This document shows, in pieces, positions 28,437 through 38,278 of a stretch of DNA of 64,000 nt (positions are counted from its first letter, which is position 1; the number at the start of each line of letters is the position of its first letter). The DNA comes from Flavobacterium sp. N1994 (lineage in GTDB: Bacteria; Bacteroidota; Bacteroidia; Flavobacteriales; Flavobacteriaceae): positions 1-64,000 of the forward strand of contig NZ_CP109999.1 in assembly GCF_025947145.1 (NCBI RefSeq), read 5' to 3'. The notes under the pieces were generated by a model, which did not search any database, was not told the origin of the DNA, and saw nothing but the letters and a program-made list of their open reading frames with translations. Position numbers and translations under genes: made by a program.

Positions 28437-29858
28437 ATGACTTCCAGCCAGTTTTACAGCGTGTTACAAAAACAATTTCCGTTTCAACCGACCGTAAAGC
28501 AGGATATTTTTTTTCAAATGATTGCTGATTTTTTGACGAATTCCAACTCCAATGAAATTTTTGTTTTAAAAGGTTATGCGGGAACCGGAAAAACTACGGT
28601 GATTTCAACCATAGTAAATAATCTGATAGACATCAATAAAAAGTATGTTTTGCTAGCACCAACAGGAAGAGCTGCCAAAGTAATTGCTAATTATTCCAAC
28701 AAACCGGCGTTTACGATTCACAAGAAAATCTACTTTCCTAAAAAAGGAAAAACGGGAGGTGTTTCGTTTACGATGCAAACCAATAAATTTAAGAATACCA
28801 TATTTATTGTAGATGAATCTTCGATGATATCGGATGTCAATACGGAAGCCAAACTTTATGAAAATGGTTCCTTGCTGGATGATTTGATTTCTTATGTCTA
28901 CAATGGCGATAATTGCAAAATGATTCTATTGGGCGATACGGCTCAGTTGCCACCGGTACAATTGGATGTCAGTCCAGCATTGGATACCGATAAATTGGCC
29001 ATGAATTATAACAAAGAAATCTTCTCCATTGAATTAGATGAAGTCATGCGTCAGGAAGAAAAATCGGGAATTTTATATAATGCTACTCAATTAAGAGAAT
29101 TGCTCAAAAGCAGTTTTGTTGATACCTTTCAATTTGTCTTAAAAGGCTACAAAGACATTGTCCGATTGACCGACGGCTTCGATATTCAAGATGCTATACA
29201 AAGTGCCTATAGTAATTATAGTATTGAAGATACTTGTTTTATAGTCCGCTCTAACAAACGAGCCAATCAATACAACCAACAAATTCGAACAAGGATTCTT
29301 GACAAAGAAAGTGACTTGTCTGTTGGCGATTATTTAATGGTAGTCAAGAACAATTATTTTTGGTTAAAAGAAACCGATGAAGCAGGCTTTATTGCCAATG
29401 GTGATATTGTAGAAGTGTTAGAGATATTTAGTTTCAAAGAATTATACGGATTCAAATTTGCTAAAGTCAAAGTAAGAATGGTTGATTATCCCAATCAAAA
29501 ACCTTTTGAGACTATATTATTATTGGACACCATTACGAGTGAATCTCCCTCATTAACTTTTGATGAAAGCAATCGATTGTATCAAGAAGTAATGAAAGAT
29601 TATGAAGGGGAACCTCAATATAGAAAGTTTCTCAAAGTTAAAAACAACGAATACTTCAATGCCTTGCAGGTAAAATTCTCCTACGCCATCACATGTCACA
29701 AATCACAAGGTGGACAATGGAATACAGTATTTATAGAACAACCCTATTTGCCAAATGGTATCGATGTAGATTACGTGCGTTGGCTTTATACTGCAGTCAC
29801 TCGTGCTAAAGATAAATTGTATTTGATTGGTTTTAAGGATGAGAGTTTTGAAGAGTAA
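28437..29858 (+). CDS. SF1 RecD-like / UvrD-type DNA helicase
   Basis: 473 residues. Walker A KGYAGTGKTTVISTI (about 43-57), motif Ia LLAPTGRAAKVI, Walker B IFIVDESSMIS, motif III LLGDTAQLPPV. C-terminal UvrD_C_2-like motifs read SYAITCHKSQGGQWNTVFIE and RWLYTAVTRAKDKLYLIGF. A compact SF1B-type 5'-3' helicase without the RecBCD N-terminal domains of true RecD. Likely role in DNA repair or recombination; the exact substrate is not deducible. Single gene with its own promoter. Confidence 0.88.
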   Translation: MTSSQFYSVLQKQFPFQPTVKQDIFFQMIADFLTNSNSNEIFVLKGYAGTGKTTVISTIVNNLIDINKKYVLLAPTGRAAKVIANYSNKPAFTIHKKIYFPKKGKTGGVSFTMQTNKFKNTIFIVDESSMISDVNTEAKLYENGSLLDDLISYVYNGDNCKMILLGDTAQLPPVQLDVSPALDTDKLAMNYNKEIFSIELDEVMRQEEKSGILYNATQLRELLKSSFVDTFQFVLKGYKDIVRLTDGFDIQDAIQSAYSNYSIEDTCFIVRSNKRANQYNQQIRTRILDKESDLSVGDYLMVVKNNYFWLKETDEAGFIANGDIVEVLEIFSFKELYGFKFAKVKVRMVDYPNQKPFETILLLDTITSESPSLTFDESNRLYQEVMKDYEGEPQYRKFLKVKNNEYFNALQVKFSYAITCHKSQGGQWNTVFIEQPYLPNGIDVDYVRWLYTAVTRAKDKLYLIGFKDESFEE

Positions 29859-29910
29859 TATTTAAAAATACTAAGTAACTTAGCTACTCAAAAACTAAGT
29901 CACTTTAAAA

Positions 29911-30333
29911 ATGAAAAACTGGATAGTATATTCTTTAATCTCAATGTTCTTTGCTGGATTGACTTCGGTCATTGCCAAAATGGGCTTGCGAAATGTAAGC
30001 TCTGATACTGGATTGGCAGTGAGAACGATAGTCGTTTTCTTGATAGTTTGGCTTAATGTATTTGTATTTCAATCGGTCAAAGATTTTAGAAATCTCACCA
30101 AAATGGATATAGTGTTTCTCGCTATTTCAGGTGTAACAACTTCACTTTCATGGATATTTTACTATAAAGCCATTAAAATAGGTAACGTTTCACAAGTGGC
30201 ATTAATAGACAAAGGAAGTATTTTAATTACGCTATTATTATCTTTTATAGTATTAAACGAACAATTTTCATGGAAGATTGCTGTTGGAGGAGGTTTTATA
30301 ATCGTTGGTCTTTTGATATTAACCCTTAAATAA
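29911..30333 (+). CDS. EamA-family transporter, single-domain (140 aa)
   Basis: 140 residues with four to five membrane helices. The fold halves typical of EamA/DMT proteins are visible: N-terminal YSLISMFFAGLTSVIAKMGL, middle SGVTTSLSWIFYYKAIKIG, end VLNEQFSWKIAVGGGFIIVGLLIL. It is a half-size protein, so a homodimer is expected. Substrate unknown. It starts 52 bp after the helicase gene, with a short CTAAGTaACTTAG palindrome in the gap. Confidence 0.85.
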   Translation: MKNWIVYSLISMFFAGLTSVIAKMGLRNVSSDTGLAVRTIVVFLIVWLNVFVFQSVKDFRNLTKMDIVFLAISGVTTSLSWIFYYKAIKIGNVSQVALIDKGSILITLLLSFIVLNEQFSWKIAVGGGFIIVGLLILTLK

Positions 30334-30338
30334 TTGGA

Positions 30339-30971
30339 TTAAAAAATAGTTTTCTTCCTTCTATTACTGTGCTTTCTGCTATTTTCAATGACTCGTAGTT
30401 TATTGGTTAATATTCCTCCTTCGTTTCGCATAAGCCCATATCGAAAATAAAGGCCAAAAAAACTTTTATTGGCATCGTTATGGTCTCCCACAAAATCAAT
30501 ATTACCAAAAACAAATCCCAATCCCCAATGTTCTTCCAATTGCGCAAAAAGAGTGGAAGATATTTCCATCATTACGGGTGTTTTTGAATTAAAAAGACAG
30601 CCCGCCCCAACCGATATTTCATTACTAAAAATACCAAATTGACAGGCATCCATAGTTACTCTTAGTTCAGAAAAACCAACACTACTACTGTCAGCAACCA
30701 TCCTCCTAAATTGTCCTAAAGCAATGCCAACATCTACTGAACCAAACGATCGTCCAAATTCAGCGTTTTGACAAATTCGCTGAGACAATGTTTCTCCTTT
30801 AGTATCACTTCCTGTAGTTAATGATAGGAACATTGATCTTCCATACCACGAACTTTTTACATCAATGATAGTATCTTTTACTACATCAGTTTTTACCAAA
30901 AGGCTATCTTTAATTATTTGGGAATTTCCATTAAAGGCAATTAGTAACAAAAGGATAAAAAAATGTTTCAT
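30339..30971 (-). CDS. Secreted/periplasmic protein of unknown function
   Basis: 210 residues. Signal peptide MKHFFILLLLIAFNGNS, then a short polar spacer and alternating hydrophobic strands (SMFLSLTTGSD, FGSVDVGIALGQF, WGLGFVFGNIDFVGD) that could form a small outer-membrane barrel. The C-terminus is basic (SRKHSNRRKKTIF). No named family recognised. Convergent with the EamA gene, divergent from kdsB. Confidence 0.7.
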   Translation of the reverse strand: MKHFFILLLLIAFNGNSQIIKDSLLVKTDVVKDTIIDVKSSWYGRSMFLSLTTGSDTKGETLSQRICQNAEFGRSFGSVDVGIALGQFRRMVADSSSVGFSELRVTMDACQFGIFSNEISVGAGCLFNSKTPVMMEISSTLFAQLEEHWGLGFVFGNIDFVGDHNDANKSFFGLYFRYGLMRNEGGILTNKLRVIENSRKHSNRRKKTIF

Positions 30972-31095
30972 GTATAAAGACTAAAAATTTTTTCTTATTT
31001 TTAATGCTAATATATTTAAAATTATGGTAAGCAAATTTTAATTAGTTCCTAAAATAAAAACTACTTTGTACCTTAGCCACTCACAAGTTTAGTTT

Positions 31096-31821
31096 ATGAA
31101 AATCATCGCCGTCATTCCAGCCCGTTATGCCTCAACCCGTTTTCCTGCCAAACTCATGCAAGATTTAGGCGGAAAGACTGTAATTCAACGAACTTATGAA
31201 GCTGCAGTCAATACCCATTTATTTAGTGATGTTTTTGTGGTTACCGATAGTATTTTGATTTACGATGAAATCATCAATAATGGAGGCAAAGCTATCATGA
31301 GTATCAAAGAACATGAAAGTGGTAGTGACCGAATTGCTGAAGCTGTCGAAAAGTTAGAGGTAGATATTGTAGTGAATGTACAAGGAGATGAACCCTTTAT
31401 CAACAAAGAACCTTTAGCAAAAGTTTTGGATGTTTTTCGAAATGATTTTGAACATAAAATCGATTTAGCTTCGTTGATGTTTGAAATCAAAGACAAATTG
31501 GAAATTGAAAACCCAAATAATGTAAAAGTGGTAACCGACCAAAATGGTTTTGCATTATACTTTTCTCGTTCTGTAATTCCGTATCCTCGTGACCCTGATG
31601 CTGGAGTTCGTTATATGAAACACATCGGAATTTATGCCTTCCGTAAAAAAGCCTTGCTAGATTTTTATCGTTTACCAATGAAATCACTCGAAGCTTCTGA
31701 GAAACTAGAACAACTCCGCTACTTAGAATTTGGAAAAAGAATTAGAATGGTCGAAACCAATCAAGGAAGTATTGGAATAGATACACCAGAAGATTTAGAA
31801 CAAGCTAGGAAGCTAATTTAA
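31096..31821 (+). CDS. kdsB: 3-deoxy-manno-octulosonate cytidylyltransferase
   Basis: 241 residues, full length. The nucleotide-binding start [20 protein letters not shown] is diagnostic; [11 protein letters not shown] and the late [11 protein letters not shown] and [12 protein letters not shown] motifs are in order. Reaction: CTP + Kdo to CMP-Kdo for lipopolysaccharide core synthesis in the cytoplasm. Its last bases overlap the end of the convergent channel gene by four. Confidence 0.96.
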   Translation: MKIIAVIPARYASTRFPAKLMQDLGGKTVIQRTYEAAVNTHLFSDVFVVTDSILIYDEIINNGGKAIMSIKEHESGSDRIAEAVEKLEVDIVVNVQGDEPFINKEPLAKVLDVFRNDFEHKIDLASLMFEIKDKLEIENPNNVKVVTDQNGFALYFSRSVIPYPRDPDAGVRYMKHIGIYAFRKKALLDFYRLPMKSLEASEKLEQLRYLEFGKRIRMVETNQGSIGIDTPEDLEQARKLI

Positions 31822-32528
31822 AGATCATTATTCTCATTGTCAAAATAGCCTTTTGATTTTACTTTTGTAGAAAAGAAATTCAAAAACAAAATCACAAACG
31901 ACAAGAAGAACATCGCCTGAATGCAAGCTAAAAATTTCCCATAGGTGGTTATCGGATAATAATCTCCGTAACCAATGGTGTTTGTAGTCATTAAACTAAA
32001 ATAGATGGCATCTGACCAATGAGCAAAAGGAATATTGGTATTGTTACCCAATGTATAAAAGACTCCAAACGATATTACGATTTCTAAATAGTTAAAAAAT
32101 AACAACAACATCGAACGCTTATAGGAACGCGGACGCGAAAATAAATCGGAAGCAAAAATCAGTGTTGGAATATAAAGAATGGTTTCTAAAATTAGATAAA
32201 CCAACAGCCAAATTAAAACTTTGTATTCTTGCCAATGATTCACAAGTATCAAGAATGGAAACAATGTTTTCATTACTATATAACAATCCATTGCCAAATC
32301 CTTGTAAGCATAATTTATTTTAGAGGCTATAGTTTTTACATAAATACCAGGAAATAATAATTGAGAAACAGACAGGAACAAACGAAATATTTTTTCAATA
32401 CCATTATCATCTTGATGGTCGTTATTCCAAATAGAACGGATGTTTAAAATTCTCCTCTCTATTGGATTGTATTTTGGTTTATAGTTTTCATTTACTTTAC
32501 CAATCAATAATTTTTTGAAAAATCCCAT
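31818..32528 (-). CDS. Potassium-channel-like membrane protein
   Basis: 236 residues. Cytosolic N-terminal segment of about 75 residues, several helices (about 85-128 and 138-160), then a pore loop with the K+ selectivity filter [18 protein letters not shown] and a final helix ([14 protein letters not shown]). This is the ion_trans_2 pore architecture without a C-terminal RCK/TrkA-N domain. Its ATG overlaps the upstream stop as TGATG, indicating coupled translation with the spermidine-synthase-like gene. Confidence 0.85.
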   Translation of the reverse strand: MGFFKKLLIGKVNENYKPKYNPIERRILNIRSIWNNDHQDDNGIEKIFRLFLSVSQLLFPGIYVKTIASKINYAYKDLAMDCYIVMKTLFPFLILVNHWQEYKVLIWLLVYLILETILYIPTLIFASDLFSRPRSYKRSMLLLFFNYLEIVISFGVFYTLGNNTNIPFAHWSDAIYFSLMTTNTIGYGDYYPITTYGKFLACIQAMFFLSFVILFLNFFSTKVKSKGYFDNENNDL

Positions 32529-33190
32529 CAGCTTAGTTTTTTTATGGTAAACAATTCGTTGTGCGTTTCTACTTTAGGATACATCCGTAAAGAATAATTA
32601 CCATTAAATTTTGATTTGTAATGGGCGTTGCGCTCTTCCTGTTTTTGGTTAATTACCATCGTATTGAACAAGATAAATCCATTAAGATTTAAAAGCGAAT
32701 TAATTCTATTGATAAAAAAATCCTGAAACAAAAAGTTGGGCATGGTACTATCTTCAAAAATATCAATAATGATTAAGTCATACGTTTTCTTAGTTTTCAA
32801 AACGTATTCAAATGCATCATCAATCACAATTTCCAAATTTGGAATTTTATCCAATTCAAAATACTGATTAGCTATAGCAATCACAGTTTCGTCAATTTCA
32901 ACACCAGTAATTTTTCCTTTAAATTTTACTTCGTCTACCAAGGTTTTAATGACACTGCCACCAGCAACTCCAAGAACCAAAATACTTTCAAAATTCCGTA
33001 TGCGGTCAAAACCTATATATTTCAATCCTTTTCGAAGAATGCGTTGTAAACTTCCATAGGAGTAATTAGTACTTTTACTATCTAAAACCAATTCACCGTT
33101 ATTCCAAGTTACTTCAAGCGATTTGCTTACAGAAGAATTTTTCTTGTAAATAGTAATTGGAATAAAATAGCTGAACAGTTTTCGAATCAT
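32528..33190 (-). CDS. Spermidine-synthase-like SAM-dependent protein
   Basis: 220 residues from the ATG at 33190 (MIRKLFSYFIPITIYKK); a start at 33295 would add 35 doubtful residues. Rossmann motif ILVLGVAGGSVIKTLV, acidic loop GKITGVEIDETVIAIA, then DLIIIDIFEDSTMP in the place of the polyamine-synthase DxxxD region. The family includes spermidine synthases and many methyltransferase-like homologues; full synthases are longer (about 280), so the activity is uncertain. Co-encoded with the K+ channel. Confidence 0.75.
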   Translation of the reverse strand: MIRKLFSYFIPITIYKKNSSVSKSLEVTWNNGELVLDSKSTNYSYGSLQRILRKGLKYIGFDRIRNFESILVLGVAGGSVIKTLVDEVKFKGKITGVEIDETVIAIANQYFELDKIPNLEIVIDDAFEYVLKTKKTYDLIIIDIFEDSTMPNFLFQDFFINRINSLLNLNGFILFNTMVINQKQEERNAHYKSKFNGNYSLRMYPKVETHNELFTIKKLS

Positions 33191-33341
33191 CAATAAATAT
33201 TTTCTCAAAAGTAACACAGAAATACTAAATTTACGCAAATTAATACACATGACATCGCCAAAAAAATACAAGTTTGCAAAGCAAACTCCACTCAAAGAAA
33301 GGCGATTGCATGTGACAATTGAAAAATAATAATAACGACAG

Positions 33342-33893
33342 ATGAAAAAACGACTTTACAAATTTATTTTCTATCGATTACTCGGCTGGAAATTGATTGG
33401 TACTATGGATGATTCCATCAAAAAGTGTGTTGTCATTGTTATCCCACATACTGCGAATGTTGATTTTTTCATTGCCTTATTGGTTCGCGGAATTATGAAA
33501 GTCGAAATTAATTTTGTTGGCAAAAAAGAGCTGTTTGCTTTTCCATTTGGCTATTATTTTAGAAGCGTTGGTGGTGCGCCATTGGATAGAAGTGGAGGCA
33601 AAAACAATGTGGATGCCACTGCGGAAGTATTTAACAAACACGAAACATTCCGATTAGCATTATCACCCGAAGGCACCAGAAAAAAAGTAACCGAGCTCCG
33701 AACAGGTTTTTATTACATCGCTCTCAAAGCCAATGTGCCCATAATTCCAGTAGCTTTTGATTATGGTAAAAAAGAGGTCAGAGTTGGAAATCCTTTTACC
33801 GTTACAGGAAATTATGAAGAAGATATGAAATTCATTTTGCCTCATTTTAAAGACGCCATCGGGAAAATTCCAGAAAGAAGTTTTCAAGTTTAA
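33342..33893 (+). CDS. 1-acyl-sn-glycerol-3-phosphate acyltransferase-like (PlsC family)
   Basis: 183 residues. Acyltransferase motif I as IPHTANVDFFIA (the H-x4-D pair is H and D of HTANVD), motif III-like LSPEGTRKKVTELRTGFYYIA, motif IV VPIIPVAFDYG. A short PlsC-type protein. Likely acts in phospholipid or ornithine/glycine lipid synthesis at the inner membrane; acyl acceptor unknown. Ten bases precede the M14 peptidase gene. Confidence 0.88.
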   Translation: MKKRLYKFIFYRLLGWKLIGTMDDSIKKCVVIVIPHTANVDFFIALLVRGIMKVEINFVGKKELFAFPFGYYFRSVGGAPLDRSGGKNNVDATAEVFNKHETFRLALSPEGTRKKVTELRTGFYYIALKANVPIIPVAFDYGKKEVRVGNPFTVTGNYEEDMKFILPHFKDAIGKIPERSFQV

Positions 33894-33902
33894 AAACAAA
33901 CT

Positions 33903-35042
33903 ATGAATTATTTACAATTACATCAAGATAATAAAGAAGAATCACTCTTTGGAAGATATATCACCTTAGAGCATATTGAACCCTTATTGGAAAAATATTC
34001 TACAGAAATTGTTGGTCAATCGGTTTTAGGAAAGCCTATATATAAAATAGAGCTTGGAACGGGTAACACTCGAATTCTACTGTGGTCGCAAATGCATGGC
34101 AATGAAAGTACCACTACCAAAGCCTTGTTTGATTTTTTAAAGCTATTGCACACTAAATCCGAATTAAGTAACAAGTTGTTAAGCGAATTCACTTTTTGCA
34201 TGCTTCCAATGCTTAATCCAGACGGAGCCGAATTATACACCCGTGAAAATGCAAACACAATCGACTTAAATCGTGATGCACAAAACTTGTCCCAACCCGA
34301 AAGTATCATTTTACGAAAAACATTTGAAGCATTTCAACCTAATTATTGCTACAATCTTCACGATCAAAGAACCATTTTCGGAGCTGGCACAACGGGAAAT
34401 CCAGCAACCGTTTCTTTTTTAGCACCAGCTTATAATGAAAATCGAGATATCAATGAAGTGCGAACAAAAGCTATGAATATCATTGTTGCCATGAATGAAA
34501 CACTGCAACAATTCATTCCCAACCAAGTGGGTCGCTTTGATGATTCGTTTAATTTGAATTGTGTGGGTGATACCTTTCAGTATTTAAATGTTCCCACTAT
34601 TCTTTTTGAAGCAGGTCATTTTCCTAACGATTATGAAAGAGAAATAACAAGAAAATATATTTTTATAGCCTTGATTTCTGGTCTAAGCTATTTCCGCGAA
34701 AACGATATAGTTCTCAACAAAAATGAGGATTACGTGAAAATTCCGCAAAATAAAGTCGTTTTTTATGATTTTGTTTATAAAAATGTTAAAATAAATTATG
34801 ATGATAACGAAAAAATTATCAATTTTGCAGCTAAGTTCAAAGAAGTTCTAAATAATAAGAAAATAACTTTTGAAGCAGTAATTGCTCAAATTGATTCTTT
34901 AGAAAATTATTTTGGTCATGTCGAGTTTGACGCTAAAGGCGAAATTTATCATGATACTGAAAATAATAGTCCAACAATCAACTCAAAAGCTACTTTTAGT
35001 TTAGGAAAACAAATTAGAGTAGTTAACGGAAACATTGAATAG
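33903..35042 (+). CDS. M14-family zinc carboxypeptidase-like protein
   Basis: 379 residues without signal peptide, so probably cytoplasmic. Zinc ligands H and E in SQMHGNESTTTKALFDFL, arginine region NPDGAELYTR and IDLNRDAQNLSQPES, third ligand in YNLHDQRTIFG, catalytic glutamate in ILFEAGHFPNDYE. The last 100 residues are a charged helical extension. Substrate unknown. Probably co-transcribed with the acyltransferase and perhaps with the Lrp gene 54 bp downstream. Confidence 0.87.
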   Translation: MNYLQLHQDNKEESLFGRYITLEHIEPLLEKYSTEIVGQSVLGKPIYKIELGTGNTRILLWSQMHGNESTTTKALFDFLKLLHTKSELSNKLLSEFTFCMLPMLNPDGAELYTRENANTIDLNRDAQNLSQPESIILRKTFEAFQPNYCYNLHDQRTIFGAGTTGNPATVSFLAPAYNENRDINEVRTKAMNIIVAMNETLQQFIPNQVGRFDDSFNLNCVGDTFQYLNVPTILFEAGHFPNDYEREITRKYIFIALISGLSYFRENDIVLNKNEDYVKIPQNKVVFYDFVYKNVKINYDDNEKIINFAAKFKEVLNNKKITFEAVIAQIDSLENYFGHVEFDAKGEIYHDTENNSPTINSKATFSLGKQIRVVNGNIE

Positions 35043-35096
35043 TTAACTTTTTTTGAACTTGAAATTTGAAGATTGATTTTAACAAAACAAAGTTGT

Positions 35097-35579
35097 ATGA
35101 GCAAGTTTAAACTAGACGAAGTAGACCACCAAATCTTAGACATGTTGATTGATAACACCAGAATTCCATTTACGGATATTGCAAAAAAATTGCTTATCTC
35201 TGCTGGAACGGTTCACGTCAGAGTAAAGAAAATGGAAGATCAAGGAATCATCATGGGTTCTTCATTATCTTTAGATTATGAAAAATTAGGGTATTCTTTC
35301 ATCGCCTATGTAGGTGTGTTTTTGAACAATACTTCTCAAACCAAATTTGTATTAGAAAGAATCAACGAAATTCCATATGTAACCGTTGCTCATGTAACTA
35401 CTGGTAAATTTAATATCTTCTGCAAAATCAGAGCTAAAGATACGAAACACGCCAAAGACGTAATCTTCATGATTGATGATATCGAAGGGGTTTACAGAAC
35501 AGAAACTATGATTTCATTAGAAGAAAGCATTAACGACAAAAAACGTTTAATGCACACGATCTTTCAAGAATTAGACTAG
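35097..35579 (+). CDS. Lrp/AsnC-family transcriptional regulator
   Basis: 160 residues from ATG 35097 (MSKFKLDEVDHQIL), preferred over 35073 by family alignment. N-terminal helix-turn-helix: IPFTDIAKKLLISAGTVHVR and KKMEDQGIIMG. C-terminal RAM effector domain: FIAYVGVFL, VTVAHVTTGKFNIFCKI. Family role: amino-acid-responsive dimeric or octameric regulator. Followed by a strong terminator. Confidence 0.95.
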   Translation: MSKFKLDEVDHQILDMLIDNTRIPFTDIAKKLLISAGTVHVRVKKMEDQGIIMGSSLSLDYEKLGYSFIAYVGVFLNNTSQTKFVLERINEIPYVTVAHVTTGKFNIFCKIRAKDTKHAKDVIFMIDDIEGVYRTETMISLEESINDKKRLMHTIFQELD

Positions 35580-35600
35580 TCAAATCAAAAAATATATGTA

Positions 35601-35630
35601 AAACCTCAAGCAAAACCTTGAGGTTTTTTT
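35601..35630 (+). terminator. Rho-independent terminator after the Lrp gene
   Basis: AAACCTCAAG pairs exactly with CTTGAGGTTT around a 6-base loop, followed by T residues to 35630. Confidence 0.9.
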
Positions 35631-35657
35631 GTACTTTTAAAATTCAATTTCACTACC

Positions 35658-38243
35658 ATGTACACTTTACCTAAAATTGAACGTTTCAACCAAAATGTCC
35701 GATCGAAATACAATATCTATAACAGTGTTTTCATAACACTTCCTTTTGACGCTATTGATAATACTGGCGTTTTATTGCCTTTATTTAGTGAAGTGTGTGA
35801 TGCGGGGTTTAAAAAGAATTGGTCACCCAAACAAATCGTCGATTTCTTTTCCGAGAAGTATTTAGACAATATGTCTGAAGAGCATAAAATCGATTTACTA
35901 TTCCGCTTTATCCAATATGTCGAACGTCAAATTGTACTCTTTGATGCTATAGAAGATGCTGCTTTCCCAATAGTAAACAATCTAGAAGGAAGAGGTTCGT
36001 TGCGTGATGTAAAAGAAAAGTCAGACGCTAAAGATAAACGTGAGGAACTAAAGAACTTCCTCGAAAACTTCAATGTACGAACTGTTCTCACAGCCCATCC
36101 AACACAATTTTATCCTGGGTCTGTTTTAGGAATCATAACCGATTTGACTGAAGCCATTCGGAAAAATGATTTGATAGCCATTAAACAATTATTGGCACAA
36201 TTAGGAAAAACGCCATTCATTAAAAAAGTAAAACCAACGCCTTTCGATGAAGCGGTAAGTCTAATTTGGTATCTTGAAAATGTGTTTTACCAAACCATAG
36301 GGGAGATGATGCAGTATTTACAGAAGAACTTCTTTGAGGGTAATAGTATCGAAAATCCAGTGATCAATTTGGGCTTTTGGCCCGGTGGCGATAGAGATGG
36401 AAACCCTTTTGTAACTCCAGAGATTACCGAAAAAGTAGCTGACAGACTCCGAACTTCCATTCTCAAATGCTATTACTTTGATATCAGAAATCTGAAAAGA
36501 AAACTAACCTTCAACGAAGTCGATACTATTATCGCTAGCATTGAATACAAATTATACCGCTCTGTTTTTTATTCGCAAGGCGAAGTATTAATATCATTGC
36601 AGGAACTAATCAACGATTTAAATATTGTCAAACAAATCATCATCGATAATCACCAATCGTTGTACTTAGATGAAATCAATTTGTTGTTGCAAAAGATCAA
36701 TCAGTTTGGGTTTCACTTTGCCTCCTTAGATATTAGACAAAATAGTAAGATACACAATCAGGTTTTTGACGATATCATTGCCTTTTTGAAAAGAGAGAAA
36801 GCCGTGTATTTCAACGAAGACTACAACACGCTTTCGGAAGAGGAGAAGATAGAAGTCATCTCAAACCTCCATTACAATGTAACACACCATACTTTTGAAA
36901 ATGAAATGACACGTTCCACTTTGGATACCATCAAATTGATGAGAGAAATTCAAAGTAAGAATGGAGAAACCAGTTGCAATCGGTACATCATCAGTAATAA
37001 TGAAAGCGCGCTGAATGTCATTGAAACTTTTGCCTTATTCCGCTTAGTGGGTTGGGAAAATCCAACGGTAGATATTGTACCGCTTTTCGAATCCGTTGAT
37101 GATTTGCAAAATGCCCATGAAATTATGGAGCAGTTGTATAAAAATGAAGCCTATCGTTTTCATTTACAACAACGAAAAGACAAGCAAACTGTAATGCTAG
37201 GCTTCTCAGACGGTACTAAAGATGGCGGTTACTTAATGGCCAACTGGGGTATTTTCAAAGCCAAAGAAATGATAACCAAAATCTCTCGCGAGTACGGCAT
37301 CAAAGTAATCTTCTTTGACGGTCGAGGTGGACCTCCAGCTCGTGGCGGCGGAAAAACCCATAAGTTTTATGCTTCCTTAGGTTCTACTATTGAAAATCAA
37401 GAAATTCAAGTTACCGTGCAGGGACAAACCATCAGCTCCAACTTTGGAACGCTTGATTCTTGTCGTTATAATCTCGAAAACTTATTGAGTGCCGGAGTCG
37501 CGAATCAAATCTTTAACAAAGAAGAAAACAATTTATCGGAAAGTGATAAAATCATCATTGATACTTTGGCCGAATTAGGCTATGAAAAATACTTAAGCTT
37601 TAAAAACCATCCTAAATTCATTCCGTATTTAGAGCAGATCAGCACGCTTAAATACTACGCAAAAACCAATATCGGTAGCCGACCTTCTAAAAGAAATGCC
37701 ACAGATAAATTAAACTTCGCCGACCTGCGTGCCATTCCTTTTGTGGGATCATGGAGTCAACTAAAACAAAACGTTCCTGGGTTTTTCGGAGTAGGAACCG
37801 CTTTGAAACATTTTGAAGATACTAATCAATGGGATAAAGTTCAAAGCTTATATGACGATTCTTTATTCTTCCGAACCTTATTAGAGAATACTGCGATGTC
37901 ATTAGCCAAATGCTTCTTCCCACTCACAGCTTACATGAAAGACGATGAAGAGTTTGGCGCCTTCTGGCAAATCATTTACGATGAATTCTTAGAAACCAAA
38001 AGACTATTACTAAAAATAGCAGGACACAAAGAACTCATGGAAAACTATCCCGACGGGAAAGCCTCTATCGCCATGAGAGAACAAATCGTAATGCCTTTAT
38101 TAGCCATCCAACAATACGCTTCCTCCCAAATCAATGCGATGAAAAAGAATAATATCATGGATGAAAAGCTAGTTAGCGTTTATGAAAAGTTAGTAATCCG
38201 TTCACTGTTTGGAAATACGAATGCTAGTAGGAATTCGGCGTAG
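35658..38243 (+). CDS. ppc: Phosphoenolpyruvate carboxylase
   Basis: 861 residues. Catalytic histidine block VLTAHPTQFYPGSVLG (about 139-154), GFWPGGDRDGNPFVT, MLGFSDGTKDGGYLMANW and an arginine/glycine loop GRGGPPARGGGKTHKFY. In E. coli and plant enzymes that loop reads GRGG-SIG/TVG-RGG; here PPA replaces the central residues, apparently a Bacteroidota form. Reaction: PEP + bicarbonate to oxaloacetate, refilling the TCA cycle. The usual C-terminal NTG ends are replaced by a GNTNASRNSA-like tail. Followed by DinB 35 bp later. Confidence 0.95.
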   Translation: MYTLPKIERFNQNVRSKYNIYNSVFITLPFDAIDNTGVLLPLFSEVCDAGFKKNWSPKQIVDFFSEKYLDNMSEEHKIDLLFRFIQYVERQIVLFDAIEDAAFPIVNNLEGRGSLRDVKEKSDAKDKREELKNFLENFNVRTVLTAHPTQFYPGSVLGIITDLTEAIRKNDLIAIKQLLAQLGKTPFIKKVKPTPFDEAVSLIWYLENVFYQTIGEMMQYLQKNFFEGNSIENPVINLGFWPGGDRDGNPFVTPEITEKVADRLRTSILKCYYFDIRNLKRKLTFNEVDTIIASIEYKLYRSVFYSQGEVLISLQELINDLNIVKQIIIDNHQSLYLDEINLLLQKINQFGFHFASLDIRQNSKIHNQVFDDIIAFLKREKAVYFNEDYNTLSEEEKIEVISNLHYNVTHHTFENEMTRSTLDTIKLMREIQSKNGETSCNRYIISNNESALNVIETFALFRLVGWENPTVDIVPLFESVDDLQNAHEIMEQLYKNEAYRFHLQQRKDKQTVMLGFSDGTKDGGYLMANWGIFKAKEMITKISREYGIKVIFFDGRGGPPARGGGKTHKFYASLGSTIENQEIQVTVQGQTISSNFGTLDSCRYNLENLLSAGVANQIFNKEENNLSESDKIIIDTLAELGYEKYLSFKNHPKFIPYLEQISTLKYYAKTNIGSRPSKRNATDKLNFADLRAIPFVGSWSQLKQNVPGFFGVGTALKHFEDTNQWDKVQSLYDDSLFFRTLLENTAMSLAKCFFPLTAYMKDDEEFGAFWQIIYDEFLETKRLLLKIAGHKELMENYPDGKASIAMREQIVMPLLAIQQYASSQINAMKKNNIMDEKLVSVYEKLVIRSLFGNTNASRNSA

Positions 38244-38278
38244 TAGATATTTTTAAACTTAATAAACAATCATCCATC

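Noticed and set aside
29860..29908. CTAAGTaACTTAG palindrome before the EamA gene as operator
   Set aside because: Such CTAAGT/ACTTAG words look like a common flavobacterial filler repeat, and no regulator is nearby.
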